Assembly (NCBI GenBank): GCA_963920765.1
Contig: OY987252.1
Span: 2,713,966 to 2,777,965 of the forward strand
DNA length: 64,000 nucleotides
Direction: 5' to 3'
DNA from: Ulota crispa
Lineage: Eukaryota > Streptophyta > Bryopsida > Orthotrichales > Orthotrichaceae
Shown here: positions 36,833-49,924 of the stretch, in pieces
Position numbering within the stretch: position 1 is the first letter of the stretch
How the letters are laid out: every line of letters starts with the position of its first letter
Notes under the pieces: generated by a model
The model's input: only the letters and a program-made list of their open reading frames with translations
Databases searched by the model: none
What the model was told of the DNA's origin: nothing
Position numbers and translations under genes: made by a program

Positions 36833-37549
36833 CAAGGAAACACAAAGTCCAAGTACCTTGATACATGAGAATTGACAAATAGTTGATATAACAACAAGAA
36901 TTACTTGAATTTTATTTTTCTTATTATGGAACAATTTGAAGCTCTACTCTCCCGTACTCTGGCACTTACATTAACCAAAATATCCACCGAAGTCAAGAAT
37001 ATCTAACTTGAAAGGCTTTTATGAAGTATTTTTTGAAAAGATTCACCAAACATTGCCAACATTAGCTGATTTGGATGACATTCTCATACAATCCAATGCA
37101 TTGAAGTCCTCCTTCAAAAACCAAGTAATACTACATTTCAGGTGAAGATGCAACAAGTACAAGGGTTCCATTTGATGTCCAATTAGGAAGAGAGAAACAT
37201 CATCTTCCAATTTGTATTAAAGGCCACATCAGTGAGAATACTTTACATTTCGCACCATAAGATATGCCGTACGGAACATCAAAGTAAGAAACAAGGATCA
37301 GGCAACAGCTGAATGCATTTTGTGGAATAAGATATACATCATGGCCATTTTAGGTAGCCAGTCCTACATTCTAGTGGCTAGTGCTCAATTTTTGCAAAAC
37401 CCTATGAAATATCCAAATCCACTTTGATAACACCTAGGTTGTTCTTCTCCATGGTGAAATTCCTCCTCAAATAATGAATAACTATGATGTGCTTAAATAT
37501 TTCCTCTTATAGCAATTGAGTTCTTTACAAGTGTCACAACATATACTAG

Positions 37550-39080
37550 ACAAAACCTCGAACAATAGAAACTTGCAAAAGAGAATAACCACACCTCTTC
37601 CATGGCATGTGCTGCCACATCAGCCTTCACTTCCATTTCTTCCACACTATGCATTCACAACATCATGCGATAGCAAACTCCAACAAAGAGCCAATGATTA
37701 GAAACTTCAAATTCTAAGCTCGTTACTAGTGGATGCTTGATGTCCACTTTGACAAGTTCACATTTCACAATAGATCCATATTAGATAAAAGGAATCAAGC
37801 CATACAAAACAAAAGCTATATATTTGGAAAATGCTCATGGAGTCTTCTCACGTGACTACAAAGCAAACAAAGTCATTTGCAGGAAAATGTACCGCTCAGA
37901 AAACCCAAAGGACTTGCAAGAATGAGAGACAATACTTACTGGTTTGGCAGCACAATTGAAACTAGAGAGATAGAACATCAAGCTCCTTCCAAAGTTTCTT
38001 ACAAACATTTTTTTCTACAAATCTTACATTCCTGTTTAGAGAAGTACATATGTCAGTAATCTAGAAATAGAGCAAAAGAATGAAGACCAAACTTATAAGA
38101 ATATCCTAAAACATTATAAACAGAACGGATGTAATTGTCACGATCTTTTGAAACAGTGCTAAGTACCTTGACTTTGAAACCCTATGCAGCAAGTACAACA
38201 GGTATTGCAAGAGCACTACTTCCATAACCTGTTCCTGCCAATTTTGACACATGAGTTCAAATGCAAAGATCAGCCATGCACTTGCACTATGAATTTTAAC
38301 AACCCGGTTACCCACATCACTTGTTCCCCTTCAAAATAGAATAACTGGATGCTTCACAGTGGACATACTCATATCAAAAGTATACAAAAACTACCACATG
38401 TTTGAAGAAAACATACCATCACTACTAAGAAGAATAAAGATGTGAACACAGTACCCAAAAACTATCTTAAAGCCCTTCTTTGATTTTCTCTTCATCTTGC
38501 AATTCAAAAGACAAATCCATTTCATGGTTAGTCAAGAGTTTGCAACAACTATAGTTGCCGGCAACCAAACCTACCATCCACGTACTATTTAGGTAAGAAC
38601 AACTCAAATCAAAAAAGCCCTACACCCAATCATAAACTGGAGGTACTACTGCCTACATCAACATAGAAACACAACTGAAGTTACTACCCTGAAAAACTTT
38701 AATACTCAAACATGCGTTATTTCTTGAAACTAATCAGTCTACAATAGTCCAAATACTCAATTTCTATAGGATCATAGATGCAAATTTGCACCTATTTACA
38801 AATTTTGTACAAAAATGTGCTAATGAACAAAAGGGAAATCATACTATTGCACTTAAAGGGAGTAAGAGAAATCCTCAGCCTTGATATCACCTTTCTCAAT
38901 ACATGAGCATTTGCAACCACCCCCATGATTGTTGCAACATGTCATACACCAATACGTTGATGCTTTTGAAACTTGTCAAGTACACTTGAAAGAACACCGG
39001 CCTTGTGAGCTTCTTTTCCAAAAGGACTCATGCCCTCTTTTGTAAGGCTAGCTTTGTTTGTCCTTTTCACTAGTTCTTTA
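37550..39080 (-). pseudogene. Coding-like minus-strand exon fragments in CACTA-2 (left group)
   Basis: Three stretches read as protein on the minus strand. One is near 38,890-39,085: VVAKELVKRTNKASLTKEGM then SPFGKEAHKAGVLSSVLDKF. One is near 38,110-38,240: GTGYGSSALAIPVVLAA, a TAG, then GFKVKVLSTVSKDRDNYIR, with an AG acceptor before it. One is near 37,560-37,690: MHSVEEMEVKADVAAHAMEE. They are separated by AT-rich intron-like sequence. I do not recognise the protein. They look like exons of a captured host gene or a second element gene. Confidence 0.4.
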
Positions 39081-39682
39081 GCTACAACCTGTCAGTATAA
39101 AATGGTGAAGTTTATACAAAAATTTACCAATCAAAGCTTCATATTACTAAAAAAAAAATGAAGAATTGAGTTGCCAACAAACACTGTCAAACACTCCCAC
39201 TACAAAAAGACAAACAAAAATGATCAAAATTTCAATAGTAGAAGAGCACAAAAGGTTGTGAACTAGCATAAGCTCGTCATGATTTTTTAGGGAAAACCCC
39301 CATTCTCTATAGTTTGAATCTCAAATTTAATCGAATGGAATTGGCAAAAGAAGGGCATATCTTTGGCCCACACCCAACATTTTGAACAAAAATTATGGTT
39401 TCTACTATCTATTGCTCACAAAGATTATCCCAAACACCATCTAAACCTAAAATCACTACATTGTTTTTCTGCACTTGGAAGTTGTAAACTTGGAAATGTC
39501 ATAGAATCAACAACACAGTGTCGAAGAGAAAGGATACGATACTAGGTACCTAACTTTGGTGTGAATTGAGGCAAGCAAAGTTAGCATCCCTAGCAATAAT
39601 TCAAACATATCAAAAAATTAAAAACGTGCAATCCTATTATCTTTCAAAGTTTATGACACTATTTGCAAAGAAAAATAAATTT

Positions 39683-39895
39683 TCAAACCTCAGCCAATGC
39701 TAGATCATCTCTTTCAATGCCAATTTGTTTGGATAATTGAAGCTTCAAAACATGATTACTGATTTTGCCACCTGCAAGCCAATTCTTCAATGCACACATA
39801 GGTGTAAATTTGCTAGACTCCAATCTAACAACTAAGGATATAGATATGAAACTCAAGCTTGTGCTTAAAGAAAGTATTACATCAAAGAAGTCCAA
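39683..39895 (-). pseudogene. Coding-like minus-strand fragment in CACTA-2
   Basis: The 70-residue frame has FTPMCALKNWLAGGKISNHV then LKLQLSKQIGIERDDLALAE. It ends at a possible donor (GAG|GTTTGAA). Composition is protein-like. Unknown family; it is probably part of the same gene as the neighbouring fragments. Confidence 0.35.
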
Positions 39896-40107
39896 CTCTG
39901 TTGCCTTATTCTAGGAATTTCCTAACATCCATCAATCACACAATTCCCATATTTGTTGGTGGACTACAACAAGTATCTTTTGCCTCATGAGATGATATAT
40001 CTAAGGCCAAAAGAGGAGCCTGCAATGGTCTGAAGCTGTTTCAATGAGTTAAATATCCAACAACCCAAGAAAGGAATTAACCTGGTCATATAAAGAAGCT
40101 ATTGACA

Positions 40108-41087
40108 TCATTGCAGTGCCTTGAGACTTTGTTTACTTTGCTGCTTACACAAGAATTGATTTGGGATTGGACATATTCCTTCCATTGCAAGTCTTCTCCG
40201 CATAATTCTACATAAGTTCTTGCACATAATGTCCAATATTGATTTTTGCCATCTTAGATTCCATCGGTACATGATTTTTGTACGTTGACCGTCAATTGGG
40301 GATCCAATGCACGGGACATAAGCAACATGATAAACAAATTCTTCACAAAAGATGTGGGGCAAGAGTAAATCTGATGTAAATTGTTCAAAAAGGTATCCAG
40401 GCTGAGCAAGCAAGCTGACTAAAGAAATTATTTAGGCCAATGTAAAACGACTACTGAACCACCAAAAAAATTCAGCATTCTCAAAATCCAAACGTGACAA
40501 TCTTGCAATTTCTTTGAAATTTGGAAATCTATTGCTGATTTTTCCAAAACAAATTGAAACATGCCCTTTGCTAGCATCATGGTGGCAGACGGAGAAGGTG
40601 TCAATGAGCCACTTGTCCGGACCATCTTGGAACAAGGAATAGAAAAAAAAATTCACCTACACCCATAGCTTTGAAATATATTGCTCCTCAAATCAATCCT
40701 CTCCATTGATATGGCATCATAAAACTATGCAATTTGATTAAAGCTTCCTCCTTGCCTGCACAACAAGAACCTTGCCCATTTAGTTAAGAGTCCTCTAGCA
40801 GTTCTAGACAAGTTTCCAAGAGTATGTATCAAAATTGCAAGAATCTAATCCTAGAGAATATGGTGAGGAGATTCTGGTTTTACCAGTGTTGAAGAGAAAA
40901 ATGACAAAGTGTTAGAAACCTTGGGCCTAGGCAGCAATTCACGCATCATTTCAAGCAAGACCCTACCAAAGAGCTGCAATCTTTGGCTCTTTTGGCTGTG
41001 ATGACTATATTGATATGTGTTAATGCCAAAAGTGCATTCTAGAGCACTGTCTTTATATTTGGGGTGTACACAAACCACATGTTTCAA
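40108..41087 (-). pseudogene. Coding-like minus-strand exon fragments in CACTA-2 (right group)
   Basis: Segments on the minus strand include 40,851-41,087 (LLEMMRELLPRPKVSNTLSF) and a possible exon near 40,690-40,765 reading KEEALIKLHSFMMPYQWRG. Another is 40,430-40,656 (GPDKWLIDTFSVCHHDASKG, with LDFENAEFFWW in the same frame). The last is 40,108-40,413 (HIFCEEFVYHVAYVPCIGSP, then RWNLRWQKSILDIMCKNLCR). Plausible GT/AG sites separate them. No family is recognised. Captured host exons are my preferred reading. Confidence 0.4.
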
Positions 41088-41746
41088 TCCAAAAAAACTA
41101 AAAACCTTCTTGCAAAAATTTCTCTTTTGAGTTGAAATACTTTTGGATTTGAGTGAAAGTAATCTACGTCTACTACCACTTCTATATTTGCTATTCCTTA
41201 TGTCTCTGTGACTTAATCAAGCTTGTAAAAATCAAGCACGTAAAAGTAAACACACACGATTTAATAAACCCAAGATTTGATGCTTCCTTAAGTCTGTAGC
41301 TATGATCATGTCTCTAGTACCTGAAGCAAAAACAAACCACAATAAAGAAATTTAATACGTTGTTCAAGCATGCTGCATTGTTTAAATCCAAATTTCTGAT
41401 TTTGAACATCACAACCTCACACACTTTGCAAACTTGTTCTCTTATAAGCTCATTTGCAACCCTAATATTTGCCGATCAAGGAAGAGGAGTGTTGTGACTA
41501 ATGCTGTGACGGTACAAATGAAGATGTGAAGTGAAAGGAACAGGCAGAGTCTCCATGACACTTGGCAACTTCAACCTCACCACCTATTCATCCATTGAAA
41601 GCAACTTAGCTCCCATTCCATGAACTCCCACCTGCCAAGTCTATAACCACCACGGCAAACCCTAAACATCAACCCATGACCATTAGGACAAACCCTAACC
41701 ATACTACCACAAAGATCTAGAACACCAAGGTTTGTTTCACTTGCCT

Positions 41747-41845
41747 CGCGCCCAAGCTGCTCTACAATCCCCGTGCTCAAGCTGCTCCACGACCCTCGCA
41801 CCTCAGTTGCTCCACAACCACCGCGCCCAAAGTTGTTCAATGAAG
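41747..41845. repeat. 25-bp minisatellite, four units
   Basis: Units such as CGCGCCCAAGCTGCTCTACA followed by ATCCC repeat four times at exactly 25 bp with drift. They lie in a GC-richer island close to the right end of CACTA-2. The minus-strand 115-residue frame (41,577-41,924) reads through it as a Gly/Ser-rich peptide and may be a coding remnant. Confidence 0.8.
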
Positions 41846-42008
41846 TCCGTATCTTCCTACTTAGGGAGGCCTTGCACTTGCCTAGCACTAGCCTTGATGG
41901 CCTACTGTGAGTAGGTATGTCCATATTGACAGGAAGATATTGAGTTTTGTCAAAACAAACAAGACCTTGTCAATTTTTAGTCATTTTGGATGCCATTTCC
42001 TTGTAGTG

Positions 42009-45000
42009 ATACAAAATGAATAATCAATAATGAAAATTTAACAATTGATGTAGTTTTTGAATATGAGGAATTATTGTGATATTATTAATTACTTCAGTTT
42101 CCAAAATAAATAAAACCATTGTTTTTTCAGTGAATGGTGCTTAAGGGCATTTAAGATGGAATGAATGAATGAACTCACATGCATTATTGATATAATGAAT
42201 TAATGAATGAATAAATCTTGTTTGATTTATATGATTTCAAGGTCTTGATGAAGCATAAGACTTTCATGTAACAAATTCATTTCACAAACGCTTACTATGC
42301 AGATGCAATTTTGCTTTAGTAAATACTTTTTATGATCAACCTTATTGAAACAAATGAGTCAAACTTATTTTATTCTAATGTAATTATTGAATAAATATAT
42401 GAGGTACAATTCCAAAAATAATACACATAGTGTAAATGTTATTGGAAGTGAAAGAATAGGTTTCGAATAAATTTAACTTGACTTATATGGAAATAATAGA
42501 AAATAGAAGTTGTTGATTAATTTGAAAGTTTGCATACTCAAAGGTTTACAACTTTAAGTTCTCAATCATGTACTATTTCAATCAGCTTCAATGATTAAAA
42601 TGAATCAAAAACTAACTTTCATGAAAATTCAATGTATAGTATTGTACTCCTCCATGAATTCAATTCTTCATAAACTGCCTTCAATCTTATCTTACATGTA
42701 ATCCTATACGTCACTGTTTCAAAAATTATATACATATATTTATATGTAGATATATGTTTTGTTTTATTTGTTTTGAACTGAGTTTTTCATGAACTTGAAT
42801 TTCCTAGTAATAATTATTGTCATAAAGTATTTTAAATTTATTCCTAAGTATATAAGTAAAGAGACAACAAAATCAATGATGAAATAAAAATAAGTAATTC
42901 TACCATGTGCTTTGTTATTTCATGGTTACAACTTGAACTTACTTTCTTTACATTCTTTCACTTTAGGAAAAATTACTTTTTAATATTTCATTAAAGCCAT
43001 TTCAATCATTCAAAATTGGTTGCAGTAAGTTTTTCAAGCGTTTTGAAGAACATAAAGAAAACCAATTCAAAACTAAAATATGAACTTAACGATAGTTTTG
43101 AAATTTGGTTTGCTAGTTTTTAGTTTACAGGTCTTGACTCATGAGATAAGTGAAACAATATGAACATGAGATCCCCTAAACCCTATTCAAAACCTTGTAT
43201 AGACATTTAGAGGCACCGCTATATTTTGAAAGTTACAATGCCTTAAACAATCATAATTGCATAAACAGTCTTTTTGATAGGTGGGCAGAAACAATTGCCA
43301 TTCATATATAAGGAATATAATAGATTTGATTGGCAATCAAGAAGGGTTGAAAAATGTACAACCTTCTATAGAAAAGGGCACTTTCAAAAATAAAGGTTAA
43401 ATGAAGGGCTCTTTTAGGAATTCATTTCCAAAATTCTGTCTTATGTTTATTAATGATATTCTAACAAATGGGCAAGTAAAGCAAATTATATAAACAATGA
43501 TACATATGTATAATGCATGTTTAATAATGCTAAAACAAATAGTTTTACAGCCTACATAGCAAAATTGGACAACCACAATCCTGAATGATAAATTTCCAAA
43601 ATCTTAAATTGAAGAACTACCTTCTAAAATTTTACTTCTATTATTGTACTACAAATTCAATGCAATTACTTACTAGGCATCATCATGTAGAAACAGCAGT
43701 AAACTCATGCATTAGTATTGCATCTCTTATGTTCAAACTACTATATAATACAATAACCCAATGGAACCTCAAGGTTTCACTCCCTCTCAAATTAATTTTT
43801 GCGTACACTTGCAATTATTACATATTTAAATCATTGTGGGGGCTATTTACCTTGTTAATAAGATTGTATGACATTGTAGTTTTTAAAGTGAAGGTAAATG
43901 TTAATGATTAAGTGCACCGTATTGGTTCTTATGAATTTTCCATGAGGCTCATTTTAAGCTACCCTATGTTACTTACAACCCTTTATTTTCCTTATTACAT
44001 ATCAAAAGTACTCCTTGTAAATCATTATATATCTTAGAATTTTTTTTGTTTATAACTTTAGGTACGTCTTCATAATGTGTACTATTTGTAATACTTTGAG
44101 CCATTGTTCAATGACATATACACAATTTCAACATAAGAAAGCGGAGGCAGAGCATAGGTAGTAAAAGCCTTAGTAATACAAATGGTAGTATTCAAAACAA
44201 TACAAAAGAATAATTTCTTCTGAAGAACACACCAAAGGATGGAAATATGTTCCCTCCATTGTTGTACATTTGTTATTTGAATTCTGCCCAATAGTATGTA
44301 GAACATATGCATGAATTGTTTTTAAAACAACTTAGAATTCTATTACTGACCCCATAGTAATGCAAGCAAGTGAAGAAAATAATCCAAAAACCATTAGGTA
44401 CACACTCTTAGAATGAACCCTAAACCGCTAGGGACAACCATGCATCCACAAATGAAGGACAATAAAATTTATTGTACGTTTTTTGTCATGAACCCTAAAC
44501 CCTATGGCATGAACTGTAAACCCTACACTCTATACCTTAAGTACTCACTATTGACTTGTATACTAACAATTTTTCTCTATGCTATTACATCTACGGCTTA
44601 CATAATTCCATCATTTTTTTCCAATAATATATTGCATATATTCATGTTTTCCACTGCTATACCTCCCTATATTATATGTAATTTTTTAGCAAAATTTACC
44701 CATACATATTATAATGGACTGTATATTATATTGTACAAAGTTTCTACATTTATAGGAAGTGCTCTCCCCAAAAAGTGAACTGAAAATGATGACATTCACT
44801 AACAAAATGGAATTGACTTATGCCCACTAGGGGATCACTTTAGCACACCCCAATTGGGGTAATTTTTTCATTTATCCCATCACAAAGTTTAATTCTGTAA
44901 ATATGAATTAAAATATTGACTTACACATTATGGTTTATTGTAGAACCACAATTAACCCCTAAATGGCCCATTGGCCATCTCTGACCATGTGTATGGCTGT

Positions 45001-45185
45001 ATATATAGCCATATTTAAGCTGCTCTAAGGGCTTTCCAAAATTTTTTATGCACCCATCATCGTACAACCCTTCAATATGTATGGTTGTAATACTTAATTT
45101 CCAAATAATTCAAACTTTTGAATATTTATTGCAACTATATTTGGTACCATATCTCTAGAGCCCAAGGGCCTTTTAGAGGTTGAAT
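42009..45185. other. AT-rich region, no gene recognised
   Basis: Both strands are full of stops. The longer frames (43,585-43,911; 44,413-44,778) are Ile/Leu/Tyr/Phe-rich with no motif and look like chance frames in AT-rich DNA. Two or three CCCTAAA-containing words lie at 44,415-44,530 without forming an array. Confidence 0.5.
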
Positions 45186-45298
45186 TTGCCATTCAACAAC
45201 ACCCAACAAAAAAGTTTATCTTTTTTTTCAAACAAAAGTACAAGTAACAATTTCCCACAACCTAAACTGTATTGGTGGGTGTTGTTGAAATGCAACTT
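45186..45298. repeat. Short inverted repeat (hairpin)
   Basis: GCCATTCAACAACACCCA near the left edge pairs with TGGGTGTTGTTGAAATGC near 45,275-45,295, leaving a loop of about 70 bp. It is possibly a small foldback element. Confidence 0.55.
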
Positions 45299-45549
45299 TT
45301 ACTAGGTTTATTTAATAAATAATGGTGGTTTAGTCCAAATCAAAATTCAAATTTACAAAATTCATGTTTATAATGGAAGAAAACTAAGGAATAGCGCGGG
45401 GGTTCTTACCAATTTGAACCTTGAACCAAGGTGCTTATATAAATTCACTAAAGAAATATTACACACACTTTGATGGATGAAGTAAGACCCACATTCCCTT
45501 AGCATATGACCCTAATTCAAATGTTAATCACAACAACTTCCCTCACTAC

Positions 45550-45990
45550 TAAACCATGAAGGCCCCTCCCTTTTTGGCCGCATTTGTAAAATGTTACTCC
45601 AAAACATGTTAGGGATGACAAAGTGTCAAAGAATTCCACAATGGAAATATAACCCCTACCCCAATATTTTCTCTAACCATTTCAAATGAACCCCTCCTAT
45701 ACCCTTGCATCTCACGTTTGCCAACAAGTGACTCCAGAAGGGGTCACAATTCATGATGTGTCAACTCATTCTACATAAATTCCAACAAACCCCTTCCACT
45801 AATATCTAGCTAGTACAATTCAAACCTAAAGCCCATTCCCAAACTTTTCACCTTTGAATATGAATGAACCCCTGTTTACCCTAAACTATAGCACACAATT
45901 GGAAAAATGTGACCAATGAAAGGGTCACCAATGACAATATGTCAGTTCATTTTACAAAAATTGGTGGAGGCACCTTACCCTAATACAAAC
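45550..45990. repeat. Diverged internal repeats sharing words with 50,550-50,780
   Basis: ACGTTTGCCAA, GTGACT..AGAAGGGGTCAC and TGTCAACTCATT-like words recur two to three times here at 135-180 bp spacing. They appear again at about 50,565-50,780 (ACGTTTGCAAAATGTGGCTC then AGAAGGGG). This is an old, low-identity repeat family of unknown class. Confidence 0.4.
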
Positions 45991-47240
45991 CACTACTATA
46001 GATTTATGCCTATTATTAGCTATTGTAGCACAAGAAAGTACTTATCCTCTTATTAGCATTCAAAAGTGTTAAAATGCCAATAAGATGACTTGTTTATTGT
46101 TCTCACAGAGATTTAGTTTCTAGACCCTTAAGATGACCGGAACAAGATAGGAAAATATTGTTTAGAATTTGCAACAACACACTAAAACAAACACACACAC
46201 ATACAAAATAACCAGAATATCCGGATGATTATCCGGATCTTTGCTAAGATTTGGCTCTGGCAGGACACTTAACTATGACAAGAGAAGTTTATCCTCTATA
46301 GCAGAGGGTTCCGCTATTTGATTTAAAGAATGCAGCATGAGTTCCTACCCTTTGACAGTTTATAGTGTATGAAGTATCACTAAACAAAACAACCACAAAG
46401 AACACAAAGATAACACAATACAAATACTTCCCCATAGCCAATCCAAAAGTGATTTCAGACAAACAGGTCACTTAGGAAACCCTTACAACCCCAAATTACT
46501 ACAACAACGGACCCTTCTTGACCTAATTCTTGGTGCTAAAATGGTGATCGGATACCTAAAGGATCCATGTTACTATGCTCACAATCCCTCTTGCTAGTAG
46601 TAGAACCTCTCAATCGTCAATTAGCATGCATTGAGATTGCTATCCGGATCGCATCTAATCTAAAACTGGCTATCCCTCACAAGAATATCTAGATCATAAA
46701 CCCAAACAAGAACTGCCCCTAAGAACATGCAGTTTTCCAACCACCTCAATAATGCTACAGAAACTTGATCAGACAAGATTCGGGGACTATCTTTGTTTCC
46801 TTCACACTCAATGTCCAACTATCCGCACAAAACAATGGTCTAGCACTGCTTGTATACCAACATTGCACCAAATCATCAACTCAAGACTCAAAAGTGGAAA
46901 TCCGGAACTTGTTGTGCACAAAGAAAATCAAAAATATAAAATTGCCTAAAGTAACAATGGTATAGTTGCCCCTAATAACTAATGCCCAAGAATCATTGAA
47001 AAGCTTCTTGAAGGTAAAGTTACTGATTAGAGAATGACACATTTCATTCTTTGATCCACAAAAAGGGGGTCTGAACTCCCATCGCAAGTTGTCCCTAAAG
47101 GTGGATCTCAGATCCTCAAATCCAGGATTTGCAATCCTAGAAAGTAGCACGATAAGAGGCTATCCCTAATTTCTTGTAACCGCCTCCCCTTTATTTCAAA
47201 TTACAAGACTACCACTTTATATTAGGTGATAGCTAATTAT
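45991..47240. other. Sequence with scattered CCGGAT words, no gene called
   Basis: TATCCGGAT-type words occur at 46,220-46,240, 46,640 and again at 48,040. The composition is slightly higher in GC than before and suggests part of a mobile element connected with the coding region at 47.6-49.1 kb. No domain is recognised. Confidence 0.35.
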
Positions 47241-47244
47241 TCTT

Positions 47245-47994
47245 CTTCTTCTTCTTCTTTGCTGCAGGTGCTGCCAGTTTGGCGGGACTCTTACGTGTCT
47301 AGGGTCTTTGCGCCAAAGCTCAAAAATTCCCTGTTGCTTTCCCTTTCTTTTTTGCGCTCTTTGCTTTTAATAGCCTTACAGCTTCCGAGTCAGTGTCGCC
47401 GGAGGCTTCCGTCAAAGTCTCGGTCTCCTCATCACAATTTGTGTTGGAGGTAGAAGGTTTGTCATCCAAGTCAATCGTTGGGACGGGGGACGTTGACGCT
47501 CTGGAGCATTTTGGGGTAATCTTCCTCTTGACAGGACTTAGTACCTGGGCAACACCTCCACTATCAAGAGTTACCTAGGTTTGGCTCTGAGTACGTGATC
47601 TTGGCATAGACCCTTCTCCAGGTTAAAAGTCAACCTTGCTGGGCAATTACACGGAACAAGGTGTCCTCACTTTCTCTGGTCCCTCTTTAATAGTAGGACA
47701 AGGAGACAGCGGAGGTGGAGTTTTCTGAGTAGGTGTGGCTCCCTTCCTCCCGAATCTTTCCCCTTCTTCCAGCATCTTGCTTTGACCATGCAAGATCGTC
47801 CGCATCTCGTGCAACGTTTCCTCCATCTTGCTTGCATATTCCACCAACACCTCCACAAGCTTGGCACTCATTGCTGATTCCATCTTCTGCAATTTGTAAT
47901 CAAACAGCTTAGCTTTGCCACCACGTCCCTCGAAATGGCGACCATACTCCGGATTTGAGTCATATCCTGGTAGGCGTGTTGGGCTAAAAGTCAC
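47245..47994 (-). pseudogene. Coding-like region, C-terminal part of a mobile-element-like protein
   Basis: The minus-strand frame 47,647-47,994 encodes a charged helical peptide (FDYKLQKMESAMSAKLVEVL then EYASKMEETLHEMRTILHGQ), coiled-coil-like, followed by a Pro/Thr-rich tail. The GC-richer stretch down to 47,245 may continue it. It follows the coding region at 48.3-49.1 kb in the same orientation. The class of element is not known; a gag-like role in an LTR element is possible but unproven. Broken. Confidence 0.4.
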
Positions 47995-48316
47995 CCTTCG
48001 ATTGCTGTTGTAGTTGTGAGGTGAGGACTGTCACCTATCCGGATAGGTTTTGCACCTCCATCCAGCTCTGCTTCTTGGTCCGATAGAGATCCTTCATAGT
48101 ATCATAATACTCATTTTGACGGATAGCATTTGTCAATACAAGCAAATTGTAAAGGACATCTCTATCAGACATGACTACCTCATGGACCCCCTGAATCTGA
48201 CTAATAATGTCAAAAAAAGGTTCCTTATCTCGGTAGTCCTTGGGGTTTTTCTTGACTAGCTTTGCCAGAGATTCGGAAGCCTCAGTAGGTTCCTTGCCCT
48301 CTAGTTTGATTTGCTC

Positions 48317-49094
48317 CTATCTCTTTGGTTCAAGGGGCTCTTCTGCCTCTGCTTCTGGTTCTTCTTCTTGGTCCAATTCTTGGTCCGGTTCTTGGTCCGG
48401 TTCTTGGTCTGGTTCAGGTTCCGGAGTGATGTCAAATCTCATCATCACTTTGGCAGCTTCATAGGCTCTACTCTCTTTGTTCTTCAATAATTCTACATGT
48501 TTATACAAATGGAACAAGAAGGGACTAAGCCCTAACGGATTAGTGTTCCCTATCGAGTTCACTAATTTCATCACTACATCCTTGACAACTATCCTCCAAT
48601 TCACCGCTCTCTCCGAGGATAGAACACCAAAGATGGTGTTAGCATAGGTATGGGTGAGGGTGGTAGGTTTATTTGGAAGCAGAATAAGAACCAAGAATTC
48701 TAGAACTCGCCTCTCCTGATTTTTCTTACAATCGGCAATAGTGTACCTGTTCTTAGAGTCGGCTGCTGTTGTGAACTTCCCCTTGCTGTACTCCTCTCCC
48801 CAAAGGCAGAGCCTCCCTCCCTCAGTTGCAAAGGAGTATACTCCAGTCTAGACCTCCTCTGACCAAGTATACGGATGGGCTTGTTTAGAATTGTCCCACT
48901 AACTTGCTGGATCCCCTAACAATTTCCTGATCATCTCTTTGTCTTTTCAACCCCAGGGAACCTTACGGAGTGCCTCACAACCCATTCGGCTTAGATCCTC
49001 CTCTAACATCTTTCTTGAGTCAGGATCTGCAAGAACTCTCAAAAATACTGACCTAAACGCAATCGGCACTTCCTCTCCCTTATCCGTCCTACCC
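48317..49094 (-). pseudogene. Mobile-element-like protein with EPDQ repeats
   Basis: Minus-strand translations begin MGRTDKGEEVPIAFRSVFLR and continue with GVLSSERAVNWRIVVKDVVM, LVNSIGNTNPLGLSPFLFHL and YKHVELLKNKESRAYEAAKV. They end in an acidic repeat of EPDQ/EPEA units (about 48,330-48,430). The Leu/His-rich middle and acidic tail resemble plant transposon-associated proteins of unclear class, or a gag-like protein. Only the general composition supports this. Broken. Confidence 0.4.
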
Positions 49095-49412
49095 ATGGCT
49101 CCAAAAGTGGGTGAAGAAAACCTGCACCCAACAACTCACTCCACAAGATAGCCTACCACTCACAGCGCCTCCACACTCTTCTCACAAAACAAATGTGCAA
49201 AATGTAAGGATCAAGAAGCAAGATGAATGAGACTTGGGAAATGAACTCGCATTCTTCTTCACAAGCTTATGATCAGGATTCCCCCATTGAACCATTGCAT
49301 TCACTCTTGTAATAATAATTACAAGATAAACCATTGCTATTATTCCTAGTTCTTCTGTTAGTGACTGTTGGTCACTAGGCAACGCGTTTACCGTTTCCGG
49401 AATTTGTCCCAC

Positions 49413-49924
49413 TAGTGCACTATAAAACCCAGTTTATAATTTTAGGCAAACATTTCCGGTTGAATAGGAAACTATTTTTGATTTGGCAGGAAATCTTTAA
49501 TCTCATGTTAACCGTTTTAACTACTTAAGGAATTGCAAAATTCCTTAATTGATAATTTTGATAAACTTCTCCATTTTACGCTGTAAAAACAAAAAAATTA
49601 TTTGAATAGGAAGATTTTACATATTTGTATGGTCTAAAATTTTGAAGTTGACTTTTCAAGTTGCAACATGAGCTTATTTGCTATGGATTGAATAAACCCC
49701 CTTATTGCTAGTGCTTGCTAAATATGACCTCAAAATAAGTGACCACTTAAATATATTTCAATTACAAGCAAATTAAACCCAATTCACTCTCACCTTTACT
49801 TACCCGTACATTGCAAAAATCAGCCCATTCCCACATTCTTTACTACCAATTTGGAAAATAACCATGCATTAATCTTGCACATGTCTATGATTTTTTGTTA
49901 TAGAAATAAAAAATGGTAAGGAAG
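49413..49924. other. AT-rich spacer, nothing recognised
   Basis: No protein-like frame or shared repeat. Confidence 0.45.

Larger units (their letters stand above)
35914..42008. mobile_element. CACTA-2: second CACTA-type element, about 6.1 kb
   Basis: The left end is CACTACAAGAACTTTGGTG and the right end, reverse complemented, is CACTACAAGGAAATGGCATC. Both continue into ATGAC and TTGACA(A) words. The subterminal motif CCTTGTCAA appears near both ends (about 35,970, 36,050 and 41,965). Flanking triplets are GTA and ATA, so a target duplication is not exact. No TNP2 transposase is visible. The interior holds coding-like minus-strand fragments, as in CACTA elements that carry captured sequence. 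The two ends could in principle belong to different copies. Confidence 0.6.

Noticed and set aside
44413-44530. CCCTAAA words resembling plant telomere repeats
   Set aside because: Only a few scattered, imperfect words without tandem arrangement, common by chance in AT-rich DNA.
43585-44778. Long hydrophobic frames (108 and 121 residues)
   Set aside because: Composition is what AT-rich DNA gives by chance (Ile, Leu, Tyr, Phe); no motif, no coding neighbours.
46850-46895. TTGGTATACAAGC on the minus strand resembling a tRNA-Met primer-binding site
   Set aside because: The coding-like region on that strand lies upstream, not downstream, of it, and no LTR pair was found, so an LTR element is not supported.
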